Source: Leptospira sp. WS4.C2
Lineage (GTDB): Bacteria > Spirochaetota > Leptospiria > Leptospirales > Leptospiraceae
Assembly: GCF_040833985.1 (NCBI RefSeq)
Contig: NZ_CP162139.1
Location: forward strand, 248,001-312,000
Reading direction: 5' to 3'
Length of the DNA stretch: 64,000 nt
Shown piece by piece: positions 26,109 through 36,456 of the stretch (its first letter is position 1; each line of letters opens with the position of its first letter). Below the pieces are notes generated by a model. It did not search any database. It was not told the DNA's origin and saw only the letters and a list, made by a program, of their open reading frames with translations. A program made the position numbers and the translations under genes.

Positions 26109-29100
26109 ATGAAAAAAATTATCCATTTCTTCGTCTATAAACCATTAGTTGCTAATTTGGTTTTTATATTTTTGTTCCTTGCGGGAATGATCTCTGTGCT
26201 TTCTATGAAACGAGAAGCATTTCCGAGAGTAAACTTTCGTCAAGTGCGTGTCCTTACTGTTTATCCTGGTGCCAGTCCAGTGGATGTGGAAAAAAAAGTA
26301 ACCATTCCCATCGAAGAAAAGTTACGCGAGGTAGAAGGATTAGACTCGGTTCGTTCTATCTCTCGAAACTCTGAATCCGATATCAGTATCAAAATCGATT
26401 TAGAACACAATAACCCAGATGGTGTTGTGAACGATATCAGACGTGCTGTGGATCGTGTGACCAATTTACCTTCCACGGTAAAAGACCGACCCATCGTAAC
26501 AGAACAAAAGAGTTCCAACTTTCCTGTGTTAGAGATGGCAATCCATGGTGCAATGAATGAGATGGAACTTCAGGAAATGGGCCGTTTCATTGAAGATGAG
26601 ATGCGAAAAGTGCCTGGGGTATCTCGAGTGGATGCTTTTGGAAAAAGAAAAGAGGAGTGGCGGATTCGTGTTGATCCAGACTTAAAGAAACGTTATACTC
26701 TTGGTTTTTCTGATATCATCAATGCAATCTCCAAACGAAATATCAGTGTTCCTGCAGGATCTTTTTTGCGGCCCATCACCCAGGACATTCGAGTTACTGG
26801 TGAGATCAGTGAGATTAATGATATTAAAAATATCCCCATTCGTTCAAATGAAACAGGAAATACGATTCTTTTATCACAGGTTGCCAATGTAAAAGATACT
26901 TATGAAAGGCCACGGGTGGTTGCCATTGTGAATGGGGAACCTGCTTATGTTTTACAAATCATTAAGAAGGATAGTGCAGACATCATTCGCACAGTGGAAG
27001 CGGTCCAGGCACGAGTTGCAGAATTAAAGAAACAAATTCCAGCTAACATTCAGTTTACGGAATTAAACAATGAAGGGGCCCGTGCGATCAAACGATTGGA
27101 TGTGGTGATTACCAATTCACTTCAAGGTTTGTTTTTGGTTGTGGTGGTCCTAATTCTCTTCTTTAGTTTTAAAGATTCCCTACTCACAAGTCTTTCGTTA
27201 CCATTGACTCTTTTTGCAACTACCATTGCTTTTCCGATTTTTGATGTTTCCTTTAACTTAGTGTCCATGCTTGGGATTATCATTTCCCTGGGGATGTTAG
27301 TTGATAATAGTATTATTATTTCAGAAAATATCTATAAACATAGATCCAGAAAAATGGATTCAAGAGAAGCTGCAGTTCTTGGGGCCAGTGAGCTTTTTGT
27401 TCCCATCATTGGTTCTTATTTAACAACAGTTGCTGCATTTTTGCCAATGGCATTTATGTCAGGGATTATGGGTAAATTCATTTGGCAGATTCCTTTTATG
27501 GTGATTGTTGCTTTAACTTTATCCTTATTTGAATCATTTTTATTACTTCCTGTTCGGTATGCACAGTTCACATCACATGAAGTCAAAAAACGTTCCAAAC
27601 ACCGTGATCGGTTTCGCGCAATTTTAGACAATGGGTTTGAGTCTTTAAAATCAGGATTCACACGTTTCATTACACGAGTTGTCAAACGTCCATTCCTTAC
27701 ATTAGGTTCGATTCTTATTGTTTTTTTGTCTTCTTGTGGACTTGTCGGACTGATGAATTTCAATTTGTTTCCGAAAGAAGGGATTGATTATGTTTTGGTT
27801 CGTGCGGAATTTCCTCCCGATTTTTCTTCTCAAGAGACCGCAAAACAACTGCAATACTTCCAACCAATTTTGAATAAAATTCCAAAATCAGAAGTCCAAA
27901 GTATCATTCTAAAAATAGGAATCCAACAAACGGACCCTACAGACCCACTCACTCGGATTGGGGAACAACTCGGAATGGCACAGATCATTTTAGTTCCAGA
28001 AACAGAACGAAACCGCACAGCTCAGGAAATTTTTGGTGAATTAGAACCCGAGTTAAAAAAGTTACCCAACGCGGTTTCTGTGATGGTCGATTTGGTTGTG
28101 AACGGCCCTCCAATCGGGGCTGCCGTAACGGTTGCCATCGAAGGTCGTGATTACAAAGTTTTAAAACAAATTTCTAATGAGATGCAAGGTTTCCTCAAAA
28201 AACAAGAGGGAGTGATCAACATCAATGATGATTACAAACCAGGTAGAGAAGAAATTCAAATTCGAGTGAAGGACACAGCCTCAGCAATTACCGGAATCGA
28301 TACAGAAATTACTGCCTACTATGTTCGCACAGCTATGGACGGACTCGAAGCATCTAACCTTCGTAAGGGAAAGGATGAAGTTCGAATCATTATCCAAAAC
28401 GATGATAGGTTCCGAGATGGAATTGAAGATTTAGATTCAATTCAGATTTCGAATAAATTTGGTCTCCTAACACCAATTACAGCAGTCACTACAAAAACGA
28501 TTGTTCAAGGGATAGAGGCTTTATATCATAACGATTATGAAAAAGCCATCACTGTCCTTGCTGATGTCAATGAAGCCGTTACAAGTTCCTCTATTGTGAA
28601 TGGAAAAATTGTAGATGAGTTTGGAAACATTGGAAAAAAATATCCTGGCTATAAAATTAAATTTAGAGGGGAACAAGAAGAAACTGCTAAGTCCATGGTT
28701 TCCCTTCTGGTAGCAGGAGTACTTGCACTCTTCGGAATTTTTGCCATCCTTGCGATCATTTTCAATAGCATCAAAAAACCAATTCTCATTTTGTTATCAA
28801 TTCCATTGGGTTTTGTGGGAGTGGTATTTGGATTTTTGATTTCCGGTAAGGCACTTAGTTTTCTTGCAATGATTGGTATCATTGGTCTTGCTGGAGTGAT
28901 CGTAAACGCATCCATCGTACTTGTGGATACAATCCAAGAATTCCAAGCGAAAGGGGAAGGGTTGTATGAATCTCTCATCACGGCATCTTCTGAGCGGTTC
29001 CGGCCTATCTTAGTCACCACCATGACTACAATGGCAGGTATGATCCCGACTGCTTATGCGATCGGTGGATCGGATCCTTTACTCATACCCATGACACTTT

Positions 29101-29195
29101 CCTTGGCTTGGGGACTTGGATTTGGAACCTTTGGGTCCCTGATCTTTATCCCGGCCAGTTTCTCTGCTTATTACAAACTAAAGAAAAGAAAGTAA
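26109..29195 (+). CDS. RND-family efflux transporter (inner-membrane component)
   Basis: The 1028-residue transporter has the RND layout: one N-terminal helix, a large periplasmic loop (about 35-330), six helices, a second loop (about 550-850) and the last helices. The helix-4 proton-relay region reads GMLVDNSII with Asp399. Family landmarks such as GASPVDVEKKVTIPIEE near residue 60 are present. Members export drugs, metals or lipids with a membrane-fusion protein and an outer-membrane channel, but neither gene is beside it. It may borrow shared partners or work alone. Confidence 0.9.
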   Translation: MKKIIHFFVYKPLVANLVFIFLFLAGMISVLSMKREAFPRVNFRQVRVLTVYPGASPVDVEKKVTIPIEEKLREVEGLDSVRSISRNSESDISIKIDLEHNNPDGVVNDIRRAVDRVTNLPSTVKDRPIVTEQKSSNFPVLEMAIHGAMNEMELQEMGRFIEDEMRKVPGVSRVDAFGKRKEEWRIRVDPDLKKRYTLGFSDIINAISKRNISVPAGSFLRPITQDIRVTGEISEINDIKNIPIRSNETGNTILLSQVANVKDTYERPRVVAIVNGEPAYVLQIIKKDSADIIRTVEAVQARVAELKKQIPANIQFTELNNEGARAIKRLDVVITNSLQGLFLVVVVLILFFSFKDSLLTSLSLPLTLFATTIAFPIFDVSFNLVSMLGIIISLGMLVDNSIIISENIYKHRSRKMDSREAAVLGASELFVPIIGSYLTTVAAFLPMAFMSGIMGKFIWQIPFMVIVALTLSLFESFLLLPVRYAQFTSHEVKKRSKHRDRFRAILDNGFESLKSGFTRFITRVVKRPFLTLGSILIVFLSSCGLVGLMNFNLFPKEGIDYVLVRAEFPPDFSSQETAKQLQYFQPILNKIPKSEVQSIILKIGIQQTDPTDPLTRIGEQLGMAQIILVPETERNRTAQEIFGELEPELKKLPNAVSVMVDLVVNGPPIGAAVTVAIEGRDYKVLKQISNEMQGFLKKQEGVININDDYKPGREEIQIRVKDTASAITGIDTEITAYYVRTAMDGLEASNLRKGKDEVRIIIQNDDRFRDGIEDLDSIQISNKFGLLTPITAVTTKTIVQGIEALYHNDYEKAITVLADVNEAVTSSSIVNGKIVDEFGNIGKKYPGYKIKFRGEQEETAKSMVSLLVAGVLALFGIFAILAIIFNSIKKPILILLSIPLGFVGVVFGFLISGKALSFLAMIGIIGLAGVIVNASIVLVDTIQEFQAKGEGLYESLITASSERFRPILVTTMTTMAGMIPTAYAIGGSDPLLIPMTLSLAWGLGFGTFGSLIFIPASFSAYYKLKKRK

Positions 29196-29201
29196 AACTC
29201 T

Positions 29202-30233
29202 TTAGTAATGATTTAGAACATCTTCGGCAAAACCGAGGATGTTCTCGAGTTTCAGTTTTTCCCCATTATCTAAAACTACAGTTCCATTAAACTTTCCAAA
29301 CACTTGGTGTTGGATGGTTTTAATGACTAAAAAATTCATATAAGATTTTCTATCGACAATGGGTGTAAAATCCAATTCCAAACGGTTGTTATTGGATGTG
29401 AACTTCCAGGGAGCCATATAGTTTTCGGTATCAATGATAAATTTGACTTCATCCAATTTATGAATGATTCCGTCATAAAGAATTGTATTTTCCGAGGCGG
29501 GAGTTCTATCAGTAAATCCATATCCTAAATTGAGGCCAAATGGTTTTCCTTTAATCCAAGCGGATACAGAACTCCAATACCATCTATTTTTATAAGTCCA
29601 TACACCTCGGCCCCAATCTAATGCTCCAAAATCTTTTTTGGGATCAAATTGATACATTGTATTCCCGACTTGCACTTGGCCCGAGGCCGGCATACAATTG
29701 ATTTTAGTATTATAATAAAATGCTTTTCTGTTTTCTTTCCAAGAAGTGGCAATATTCATCGATTCCATTTTTGGTTCGGTGAGTTCAATTTTTCCTTGGA
29801 TCCCTTTGGTACCATCCGGTGCATCAAACGATTTGGATTCAAATTCTAAAATTCGTTTTCCATTGATCACTTCAAATCGGAGGCGAAGTTTTTTGTCTTC
29901 AAACTGAACCACCCCACTACTGTTCACACGAGGGAATCCTGTTTTTCCTAAAGGTAGAACAGAAAGAGTATCAATTTGTTTGAATGTTCCTCGTTTAAAA
30001 TCTAAAAAACAAATGGCAAATAGTCCCGCATAACCTAAATCAGATGCAGTGAATGTAATTCCAAAATCTTTAGAAGGGGATAGAACCGAATAATAATCCC
30101 ATTCTTTAATTTTTAGTGCGGAGGCTGCGATACTTTCGCGATTGTAAGTCCAAAGAGGGGACCTTGCCCAACCTTCTTCAGTGAGGGTTCCGTCAGATTT
30201 GAGTAGAGGGATTTGTTTTTTGATCTCAGGCAT
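29202..30233 (-). CDS. DUF2804-family protein
   Basis: The 343-residue soluble protein matches the DUF2804 pattern: LGYAGLFAICFLDF near the N-terminus, then a Trp-rich centre (FGALDWGRGVWTYKNRWYW, about 206-224; key residues DWGRG and W-Y-W) and a strand-rich C-terminal half. No signal peptide. The fold is lipocalin/retinoid-binding-like in related predicted proteins, but no activity is established. The adjacent divergent gene is a cholesterol-oxidase-like GMC enzyme, so a link to lipid or hydrophobic compound handling is possible but unproven. Confidence 0.75.
   Translation of the reverse strand: MPEIKKQIPLLKSDGTLTEEGWARSPLWTYNRESIAASALKIKEWDYYSVLSPSKDFGITFTASDLGYAGLFAICFLDFKRGTFKQIDTLSVLPLGKTGFPRVNSSGVVQFEDKKLRLRFEVINGKRILEFESKSFDAPDGTKGIQGKIELTEPKMESMNIATSWKENRKAFYYNTKINCMPASGQVQVGNTMYQFDPKKDFGALDWGRGVWTYKNRWYWSSVSAWIKGKPFGLNLGYGFTDRTPASENTILYDGIIHKLDEVKFIIDTENYMAPWKFTSNNNRLELDFTPIVDRKSYMNFLVIKTIQHQVFGKFNGTVVLDNGEKLKLENILGFAEDVLNHY
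29217..29243 (+). terminator. Hairpin downstream of the RND gene
   Basis: AACATCTTCGG (29217-29227) and CCGAGGATGTT (29233-29243) pair over 11 positions with one G-U, loop CAAAA. T-rich sequence follows after a short gap. It lies over the 3' end of the convergent DUF2804 coding region and could end the RND transcript. Confidence 0.45.
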
Positions 30234-30365
30234 GAACCGATTTAAACGGATTTATAACTTTCGGCTAGAAGTTTTTATCAGATTCGGTAAGAGCGAATTG
30301 ACAGGAATTGAATTCCTTTGCAGACTCGGTTTCGCTTACGCACCACAAACAAGGAAAAACGAACC

Positions 30366-32114
30366 ATGAGTCAATCCATTCCAAAAGAGCTAAATTATGA
30401 GTACGATTTTATTATAGTTGGATCTGGCTTTGGAGGATCTGTTTCCGCTTATCGATTGTCTCAGAAAGGTTATAAGGTATTGGTGATTGAATCGGGAAAA
30501 CGTTGGAAGGCTACAGACTTTCCAAAAACCAATTGGAGTTTACGTAAGTATCTTTGGATGCCGAAACTAGGTTTTTATGGAATCCAAAGAATCAATTTAC
30601 TCAATGACTTTTTACTTGTGAGTGGATCGGGCGTTGGTGGTGGTTCATTGGTGTATGCTTGTACATTATACGTTCCTTCCTCAAAAGTATTAAACTCTCC
30701 TTTGTATTCAAAAATGGGTGGGGAAAAAGCTTTATTGCCATATTATGATATTGCGAAACACATGCTTGGTGTGACCGAAAATCCCCAACTTTGGGAACCA
30801 GACCGTCTCCTTTTAGAAACAGCAAAAACTTTTGGTAAGGAAGATACTTTCCGCAGAACTCCTGTGGGAATTTATTTTGGGAATAAAAAAGATCCCAAGG
30901 ATCCTTTTTTTGGAGGTGAAGGTCCAGACCGTGATCCATGTAACTTCTGTGGTGGTTGTATGGTGGGTTGTCGCCATAACGCAAAAAACACTTTGGATAA
31001 AAACTATTTATTCTTAGCCGAAAAGTTGGGAGCCGTTATCCTTCCTGAAACCAAAGTCACTTCACTCATTCCTATCAATCAAAAAGGCATTCCTGATCCA
31101 GAAGCGAGTGGAGAATTTGGATATGAATTGGAAACAAGGAGCACAACCGGTTGGTTTGGTTCTCCAAAAAGAAAACTTCGTTCCAAACAAGTGGTGTTAT
31201 CTGCTGGTGTGATGGGAACCGTTGGTCTTTTACTTAAGATGCAACAAGATAACAAAATGATTCGTTTGTCTGAGAAGTTAGGTGATACAGTTCGAACCAA
31301 TAGTGAAACGGTTTTACCAGTGACTGTTCCTGCAAGTAAGGGCGCCGATTATTCTAAAGGCATTGCGATCACCTCTTCTGTCCATCCCGATGAAAATACA
31401 CATATCGAACCGGTTCGGTATTCGAAGGGATCAGATTTTTTTGGAGTCCTTGCCAGCGTGATGACGGATGGAGGAGGAATTTTTCCAAGACCACTCAAAT
31501 TCTTTTGGACGATGATTCGCCATCCTCTTTATTTTTTGAAATCTCATAATCCCATTGGATTTGCAAAAAATTCTATCATTTTACTTGTGATGCAAACGGT
31601 TGATAATAGCGTACGACTTGTACGAAAAAGACGGTTCATTTGGCCTTTTCAAAAAACAATTACCTCTGCCCTGTCAACTGGGGAACCAACTCCAACTTAC
31701 ATTCCTATTGCCAATGCTTTTGCAAGAAAACTAGCTGAGATTGTTGGTGGGATTCCGCGAAGTTCTTTTAATGATACCCTTCTCAATGCACCTGTTACAG
31801 GTCATATTATGGGAGGTTGCATTGTGGCCGATTCTCCTGAACGGGGTGTGATCGATATGGAAAACAAAGTGTTTGGTTATAAGAACCTACGTGTTTGTGA
31901 TGCCTCCATGCTCACAGTCAATTTAGGAGTGAACCCAAGTTTGACCATCACAGCCCTTTCCGAACGGGCGATGAGTTTGGTCCCGACAAAAGACAAAGCA
32001 CCAATTCAATTTCTAACCTTTGAAACCAAAAAAGGTTTTGATAAAATTCTTGGTTCCTTCCCAAAGAAATCTTCCGTTAAAAAATCGACTTCTGTGAGGA
32101 AACGCGTATCATAA
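30366..32114 (+). CDS. GMC-family oxidoreductase (cholesterol-oxidase-like)
   Basis: The 582-residue flavoenzyme starts with the FAD-binding [16 protein letters not shown] (Rossmann GSGFGG at 19-24). It has [10 protein letters not shown] near 195-204, a cysteine-rich motif of this GMC subgroup, and ends with the GMC C-terminal signature ([17 protein letters not shown]). Cholesterol or other alcohol oxidation is the family role; the true substrate is not evident. The ATG at 30366 was chosen over an in-frame start 48 bases upstream because homology begins here and AAGGA precedes it. The ankyrin-protein gene follows after five bases. Confidence 0.88.
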   Translation: MSQSIPKELNYEYDFIIVGSGFGGSVSAYRLSQKGYKVLVIESGKRWKATDFPKTNWSLRKYLWMPKLGFYGIQRINLLNDFLLVSGSGVGGGSLVYACTLYVPSSKVLNSPLYSKMGGEKALLPYYDIAKHMLGVTENPQLWEPDRLLLETAKTFGKEDTFRRTPVGIYFGNKKDPKDPFFGGEGPDRDPCNFCGGCMVGCRHNAKNTLDKNYLFLAEKLGAVILPETKVTSLIPINQKGIPDPEASGEFGYELETRSTTGWFGSPKRKLRSKQVVLSAGVMGTVGLLLKMQQDNKMIRLSEKLGDTVRTNSETVLPVTVPASKGADYSKGIAITSSVHPDENTHIEPVRYSKGSDFFGVLASVMTDGGGIFPRPLKFFWTMIRHPLYFLKSHNPIGFAKNSIILLVMQTVDNSVRLVRKRRFIWPFQKTITSALSTGEPTPTYIPIANAFARKLAEIVGGIPRSSFNDTLLNAPVTGHIMGGCIVADSPERGVIDMENKVFGYKNLRVCDASMLTVNLGVNPSLTITALSERAMSLVPTKDKAPIQFLTFETKKGFDKILGSFPKKSSVKKSTSVRKRVS

Positions 32115-32119
32115 CCTAA

Positions 32120-33031
32120 ATGAGTTTGATAAACGTTGCCAAGTCGGGAAGTATCGAAGAATGGGAGAGTGAGATCCGTGCAGGCGCTGATCCTAATGAG
32201 TTAGATTCCTATGGAACAAATCCTCTCTCTTGGATGTTCAAGATGGAGAATGAGGATTTGTTTCGGTATGCTATCTTACAGGGTGCCGATCCCGCTTTTC
32301 CTTACCGCACTCCAGGCAATGTAATCTTTGATATCATCAGTCAAAACAAAGAATCCTTTCTACATATCCTTGTAGAAACGTTTTCTGTTTGGAAACACTC
32401 ACCTCACCTTCTGACCCGTGACAAAAATGGAAATACCATCTTTCATCTCTCTGTCCTTGAATCCGCCGAACCACTTTGGGAAGTGATCTCTGATTCCTTA
32501 ACAGAGGAGGTTCTCTCCTTGCGAAACGAAGAGGGCCGTTCTGTATTTTTAGAAGCGATCGCGGAAGATCGAATGGAAATTGTAACGAATCTATTCCATA
32601 AATTTCCGAATGCGATCGAACATAAAGACAGCGAAGGAAAAACACCACTTCATTTAGTGGCAGAAAGAAATTTATATGATCTTTGTTCTTATCTTTTGGA
32701 GGAGGGAGATTTTTCTTTAGAAACAAAAGACAATTTGGGAAACACCGCTTTGTTTTTAGCAGCTTCTGCCGATGCCGTGGAATGTTTGATAGATCTACTA
32801 GACGCAGGTGCGAATCCCTTTGTTTGGGGAGAGAATGAAGAATCCATCACACGACTCTTGGACCGCGAAAAGTTTGGCCATAGTTTGAAAACTTGGAAAG
32901 ACTTTGTCATCAAAAAAGCAATCCTCGGGGCCGGGTATTCCCACCGAGAAGAGATGATCGACTACATCAAAAAAGAAAAACCATTTAAACCAGAAGAATT
33001 AACCAAAGCAAAGTTAGTTGATCTAATCTGA
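32120..33031 (+). CDS. Ankyrin-repeat protein
   Basis: The 303-residue protein has several ankyrin repeats. The clearest run from about residue 170 (HKDSEGKTPLHLVAERN and TKDNLGNTALFLAASAD), with more degenerate copies from residue 5. No signal peptide or membrane segment is present. Bacterial ankyrin proteins often bind or protect a partner made from a neighbouring gene; here the GMC oxidoreductase ends five bases upstream, so a partner or chaperone role is possible. The 3' end nearly abuts the convergent lipoprotein gene. Confidence 0.85.
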   Translation: MSLINVAKSGSIEEWESEIRAGADPNELDSYGTNPLSWMFKMENEDLFRYAILQGADPAFPYRTPGNVIFDIISQNKESFLHILVETFSVWKHSPHLLTRDKNGNTIFHLSVLESAEPLWEVISDSLTEEVLSLRNEEGRSVFLEAIAEDRMEIVTNLFHKFPNAIEHKDSEGKTPLHLVAERNLYDLCSYLLEEGDFSLETKDNLGNTALFLAASADAVECLIDLLDAGANPFVWGENEESITRLLDREKFGHSLKTWKDFVIKKAILGAGYSHREEMIDYIKKEKPFKPEELTKAKLVDLI

Positions 33032-33036
33032 TCCAA

Positions 33037-34671
33037 TTATTTTTGCGGAGTGGAATCATCTCCCAAAAACTTAGGCCCATAATTTCCTTCTCGGTCTGTG
33101 TGAGTCCGGTCAGACTTTGGACTTTCAAAGGTATAATGTTGTTCTATATTGGTTTTGAAAGGTGCATTCTCTGGCGATTCGCCGTATTGGTGGAGTTCAC
33201 CAATTCTTAAATCCGACCGGGGATGTTTACCGAGCCTACCTGAAAATCGAAAGAAAGATGCCAACTTCGGATCTACCCTATGATGGCCGTCAGGGTCTTT
33301 GTCTGCTGTCTGGCCCACCCAACCCGGTTCTTCCCAAGCCACTAACCTTTCGATTCTTTGTTTGATCATTTTACGTGCGTCAACATAACGTGTTGGTTCG
33401 GTGATGCCTTTGGATTCTGAATCATCTAAAGAGACTGTATTATCTTTGAGTCCTGAACCAATTTTAACGCTGGTTAAATCTTTTTCCGATAAATCTTTGG
33501 GAACAATCAGGATAGAAGTTTCTGGATTCAAACTTGGAAACACATCCCAAGGATCAGAAATATAATTAAACAAGGCATTCCCTGCATGTAGTTTAACCGT
33601 ATAATCACCATAAGCTGATGTTGGATTCCCTCCATCGGAACCCATATTGCCTTTCGCCACATAAAGGATTGGGTGATTTTTTATAGAGTTAATATTTCTA
33701 AAATCTGTATCAAGCAGGATATGGTCATGGCCTGTGAGTAAAATTCGTTTTGGTTTTCCATCTCTAGATATAAGGAGTGCATAGGATTCTAAATCGCCTT
33801 GGTGGATATTGCCAAACTTAGTTGGCCCTTCATTCCAATCGTACCAAATCCAATAGGAGATGACCATATCTCCATTCCCCACTTCATACCAATAATTACC
33901 ATTGTCTCTAAATCCAGGAAGCGCTTCCTTCTGTGTTCCAGAGACAGTTGTATTGGCATAACGCACATGATAATACAAATGGGTTTGTTTTTCTGTTTCC
34001 CTTAAGTCAGGAAATTTCACATAGTTCCATGTGGTTTGTCCAAGGGATTTACGGCGAATGTCCTTATTCGGAAGTGTGTATTCTTTTGACTGAAAATAGT
34101 TTGCATACTTTTCGATATTAGTTGGTAAGTATTTTTTATCTTTATGAAAGACAAGAATGGGTGAAAACTTTGCAGCGAGCTCTTCTTGTTTGCGATCGGA
34201 AATTAAGTTCTCTTGACTTACAAAAGTAAACTCATGTCTTATGTTAGGATTCTTCGAAAGAGAATCTGTATTTTGAATCCAATAAGGATTGTGGCCAGGA
34301 GAGTACTTTCCATGGACTTTTTGAATTCCTTCAATGCTAATTGCGAGATGTGTCCAATTGTTTGGTAATTCTTGAGGAAATGTAATTTGTTCCAGAGATG
34401 ATCCAATGGGTCGATTTGATTTATATGAATGTATTGATACAGGCGTATAACAGTCTTTAGCAATCGTTGAAGGGCAAAAATAAAATTTCAGTGAATAAGA
34501 AATAGTTTCCCCTTTTAATTCCTTGGGAATCGATTTGAGTTTCAAATCAAATCTAATGGTCTTTCTTAGAGAGGATATGGTTTCTTTTTCATTCGAACTA
34601 GAACAAAAAACTGTTACTAGGATAAATGCAGTTAACGGTAGATAGGTGGTAATTTTGGCGAATGGTTTCAT
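33037..34671 (-). CDS. Lipoprotein with Vps62/DUF946-like domain
   Basis: The 544-residue product has a hydrophobic signal segment (10-21) ending in VTVFC with Cys23, a plausible spirochaete lipobox. From about residue 165 it resembles the Vps62/DUF946 family: EELAAKFSPILVFH then KKYLPTNIEKYANYF, a YWIWYDWNEG block near residue 275, HQGDLESYALLIS, and TGHDHILL. The family is known from yeast, plants and bacteria without a set biochemical role. The chain is probably on the periplasmic or outer surface. It stands alone between two terminators or convergent ends. Confidence 0.65.
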   Translation of the reverse strand: MKPFAKITTYLPLTAFILVTVFCSSSNEKETISSLRKTIRFDLKLKSIPKELKGETISYSLKFYFCPSTIAKDCYTPVSIHSYKSNRPIGSSLEQITFPQELPNNWTHLAISIEGIQKVHGKYSPGHNPYWIQNTDSLSKNPNIRHEFTFVSQENLISDRKQEELAAKFSPILVFHKDKKYLPTNIEKYANYFQSKEYTLPNKDIRRKSLGQTTWNYVKFPDLRETEKQTHLYYHVRYANTTVSGTQKEALPGFRDNGNYWYEVGNGDMVISYWIWYDWNEGPTKFGNIHQGDLESYALLISRDGKPKRILLTGHDHILLDTDFRNINSIKNHPILYVAKGNMGSDGGNPTSAYGDYTVKLHAGNALFNYISDPWDVFPSLNPETSILIVPKDLSEKDLTSVKIGSGLKDNTVSLDDSESKGITEPTRYVDARKMIKQRIERLVAWEEPGWVGQTADKDPDGHHRVDPKLASFFRFSGRLGKHPRSDLRIGELHQYGESPENAPFKTNIEQHYTFESPKSDRTHTDREGNYGPKFLGDDSTPQK

Positions 34672-34691
34672 TTGGTTTTTTAGGGCATAAA

Positions 34692-34715
34692 AAAACCCCT
34701 GTTTCCAGGGGTTTT
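34692..34715. terminator. Bidirectional intrinsic terminator
   Basis: AAAACCCCTG (34692-34701) and CAGGGGTTTT (34706-34715) give a perfect 10-bp stem with a 4-nt loop and T/A runs on both sides. It lies just downstream of the lysine-rich gene on the minus strand and upstream of the lipoprotein gene, so it separates the two transcripts. Confidence 0.9.
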
Positions 34716-34737
34716 GGTTTGAGATGAGACGAAAAGA

Positions 34738-34989
34738 TTACTCAGCGTCTTTTTTTGCTTTTTTCTCTTTTTTGGCTTTCTTAGCTTTTTTAGCCTTTTT
34801 TGCGCCATCTTTGTTATTCTTTTTCTCTTTTTTCTCACCGTCTTTGTTGTTCATTTTTTCTTTTTTAGGTTTAACGGTTTCAGAAGCTTCATCGGCTTGC
34901 ATCGTAGGTTCTTCGTCTGCTTCTGTTTGAGCAAACAGACCAAAAGTGCTGAAAGAGAATAGAGTGAGAATCACAAGAAATTTTTTCAT
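34738..34989 (-). CDS. Small exported lysine-rich protein
   Basis: The 83-residue product has a clear signal peptide (MKKFLVILTLFSFSTFGLFA, cleavage near residue 20 before QTEAD). A short acidic region (about 21-40) follows, then a tail that is over half lysine. The tail contains two imperfect copies of NNKDGxKKxKK and a run of AKK/EKK repeats. GAGGT lies seven bases before the ATG. Such tails can bind nucleic acid, teichoic-like polymers, LPS or acidic proteins; none is proven. It is monocistronic, with its own terminator. Confidence 0.8.
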   Translation of the reverse strand: MKKFLVILTLFSFSTFGLFAQTEADEEPTMQADEASETVKPKKEKMNNKDGEKKEKKNNKDGAKKAKKAKKAKKEKKAKKDAE

Positions 34990-35070
34990 TTTTTACCTCG
35001 TATCGAATGTGCGACCAATTAGATACTATTTGGACGATTAGACAATCGTAAATTTAGAGGTTTTTGTGAA

Positions 35071-36456
35071 TTATTTACCTACACAAAATTTACTAAAAAT
35101 TCTGCCTAGAATTTCTTCATTGTCCACATGACCGTTGACTTCACCAATTTCTTTCAGGGAAGAATTGATCTCTTGGATATAAATTTCTGCGGGAGCTCCA
35201 TCTTCCATAAGATGGACGGCTTCTGATAGACTAGTTTCGATTTTTTGAATGTGATACCTTTGTCTATCTTCTAACAAAACTACATCTTCTGCGTTATCTT
35301 GGGATGTGAGTTTTGTTTTTAAAAGTTCTAATAAATGAGAAATTCCTTCTTTTGTTTTACAAGAAATTTCCGTAATCTCTAACTCAAATTCTTTTTGTAG
35401 GCTTTCCAACTGATTCCGATTCCAATCATTCTGCTTTTGATCAATTTTATTGGCAACAAGGATGGCACCATGGAGTCTTTCTTTATGTTTTGATAAAAAC
35501 GAACTTTTGTCGAATGGTTGGGAGCTGTCAATGAGAAGTAGTTTCACATTAGCACTGTCGGCTTCTCGTTTGCTTCGTTCGATTCCCATCTGTTCAATGT
35601 TATCCGAAGTTTCTCGGATACCGGCCGTATCCACAAGCCGAATGGGGATTCCATCCAAACTCAATTCTTCTGCGATATAATCTCTGGTAGTCCCGGGAAT
35701 GTCGGAGATTATCGAACGATCCTTACCAATGAGTAAATTCATTAAGCTGGATTTTCCCGTGTTGGGTTCTCCAAATAAAACGACGGTAGATTGTAAAATC
35801 AAAGTTTCTGCTCGTTCTGAATCTTGGATTAACTTCGAACAAAGATTCTTGAGTGAGACCATTCGATTTTTTCTTTCTTCCAAACTTTCAAAGGTAAGGT
35901 CTTCTGTGGAAAAATCAATTTCAGCTTCGCACTCTGCTTTGAGTGAAATCAGATCACTTCTGATTTTGGAACTTAACTTTGTGATTTCACCAAAAACATT
36001 TTTTTGAGCTAGTTCTAATTCATATCGAGAACGTGCTTCAATCAGTCGACTGATGGCTTCTGCACCGGATAGATTGATTTTTCCATTCAGATAAGCTCTT
36101 TTGGTAAACTCACCCTTCTGTGCCGGGCGGGCTCCCTTTTCAAAAAGGATTTGTAATCCACGTTTGAGAAGGATTGGATTTCCATGTAAATGAAACTCTG
36201 CTAAGTCTTCACCTGTATAGGAGTTAGGTGATGGGAAATAGAAAAATACAATTTGGTCGAGTTGTTTCTCTGCATCTACAAAATCGCAGAAAATAGCAGT
36301 TCGCTTTTGGTTTTTAATAAATTCTTCGGTGAGAGGAGAGGCGTTCTTTTGGAGAACAGAAAGGGCAATGGGCAATACGGCAGAGCCCGATACCCGAAGG
36401 ATGCCAATCGCTCCGGGACCTGAGGCAGTGGACAATGCCGCAATGGTATCAATCAA
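35071..36456 (-). CDS. mnmE: tRNA modification GTPase MnmE
   Basis: The 461-residue GTPase works with MnmG to modify U34 of certain tRNAs. It has the N-terminal tetrahydrofolate-binding domain ([20 protein letters not shown] at 5-24; key GPGAIGI), G1 GEPNTGKS at 229-236, G2/G3 with IPGTTRD and DTAGIRE, NKID for G4, and the essential C-terminal Cys458-Val-Gly-Lys. The length matches the family. The first codons overlap the jag 3' end by eight bases. It closes the rpmH-rnpA-yidD-yidC-jag-mnmE series. Confidence 0.97.
   Translation of the reverse strand: MIDTIAALSTASGPGAIGILRVSGSAVLPIALSVLQKNASPLTEEFIKNQKRTAIFCDFVDAEKQLDQIVFFYFPSPNSYTGEDLAEFHLHGNPILLKRGLQILFEKGARPAQKGEFTKRAYLNGKINLSGAEAISRLIEARSRYELELAQKNVFGEITKLSSKIRSDLISLKAECEAEIDFSTEDLTFESLEERKNRMVSLKNLCSKLIQDSERAETLILQSTVVLFGEPNTGKSSLMNLLIGKDRSIISDIPGTTRDYIAEELSLDGIPIRLVDTAGIRETSDNIEQMGIERSKREADSANVKLLLIDSSQPFDKSSFLSKHKERLHGAILVANKIDQKQNDWNRNQLESLQKEFELEITEISCKTKEGISHLLELLKTKLTSQDNAEDVVLLEDRQRYHIQKIETSLSEAVHLMEDGAPAEIYIQEINSSLKEIGEVNGHVDNEEILGRIFSKFCVGK

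Noticed and set aside
32337..32726. 129-codon minus-strand frame
   Set aside because: It lies inside the ankyrin-repeat gene on the other strand and shows no domain or ribosome-binding site.
34750..34860. Possible tandem DNA repeat in the lysine-rich gene
   Set aside because: The repetition comes from AAA/AAG lysine codons and Ala-Lys-Lys repeats of the protein, not from a separate repeat element.
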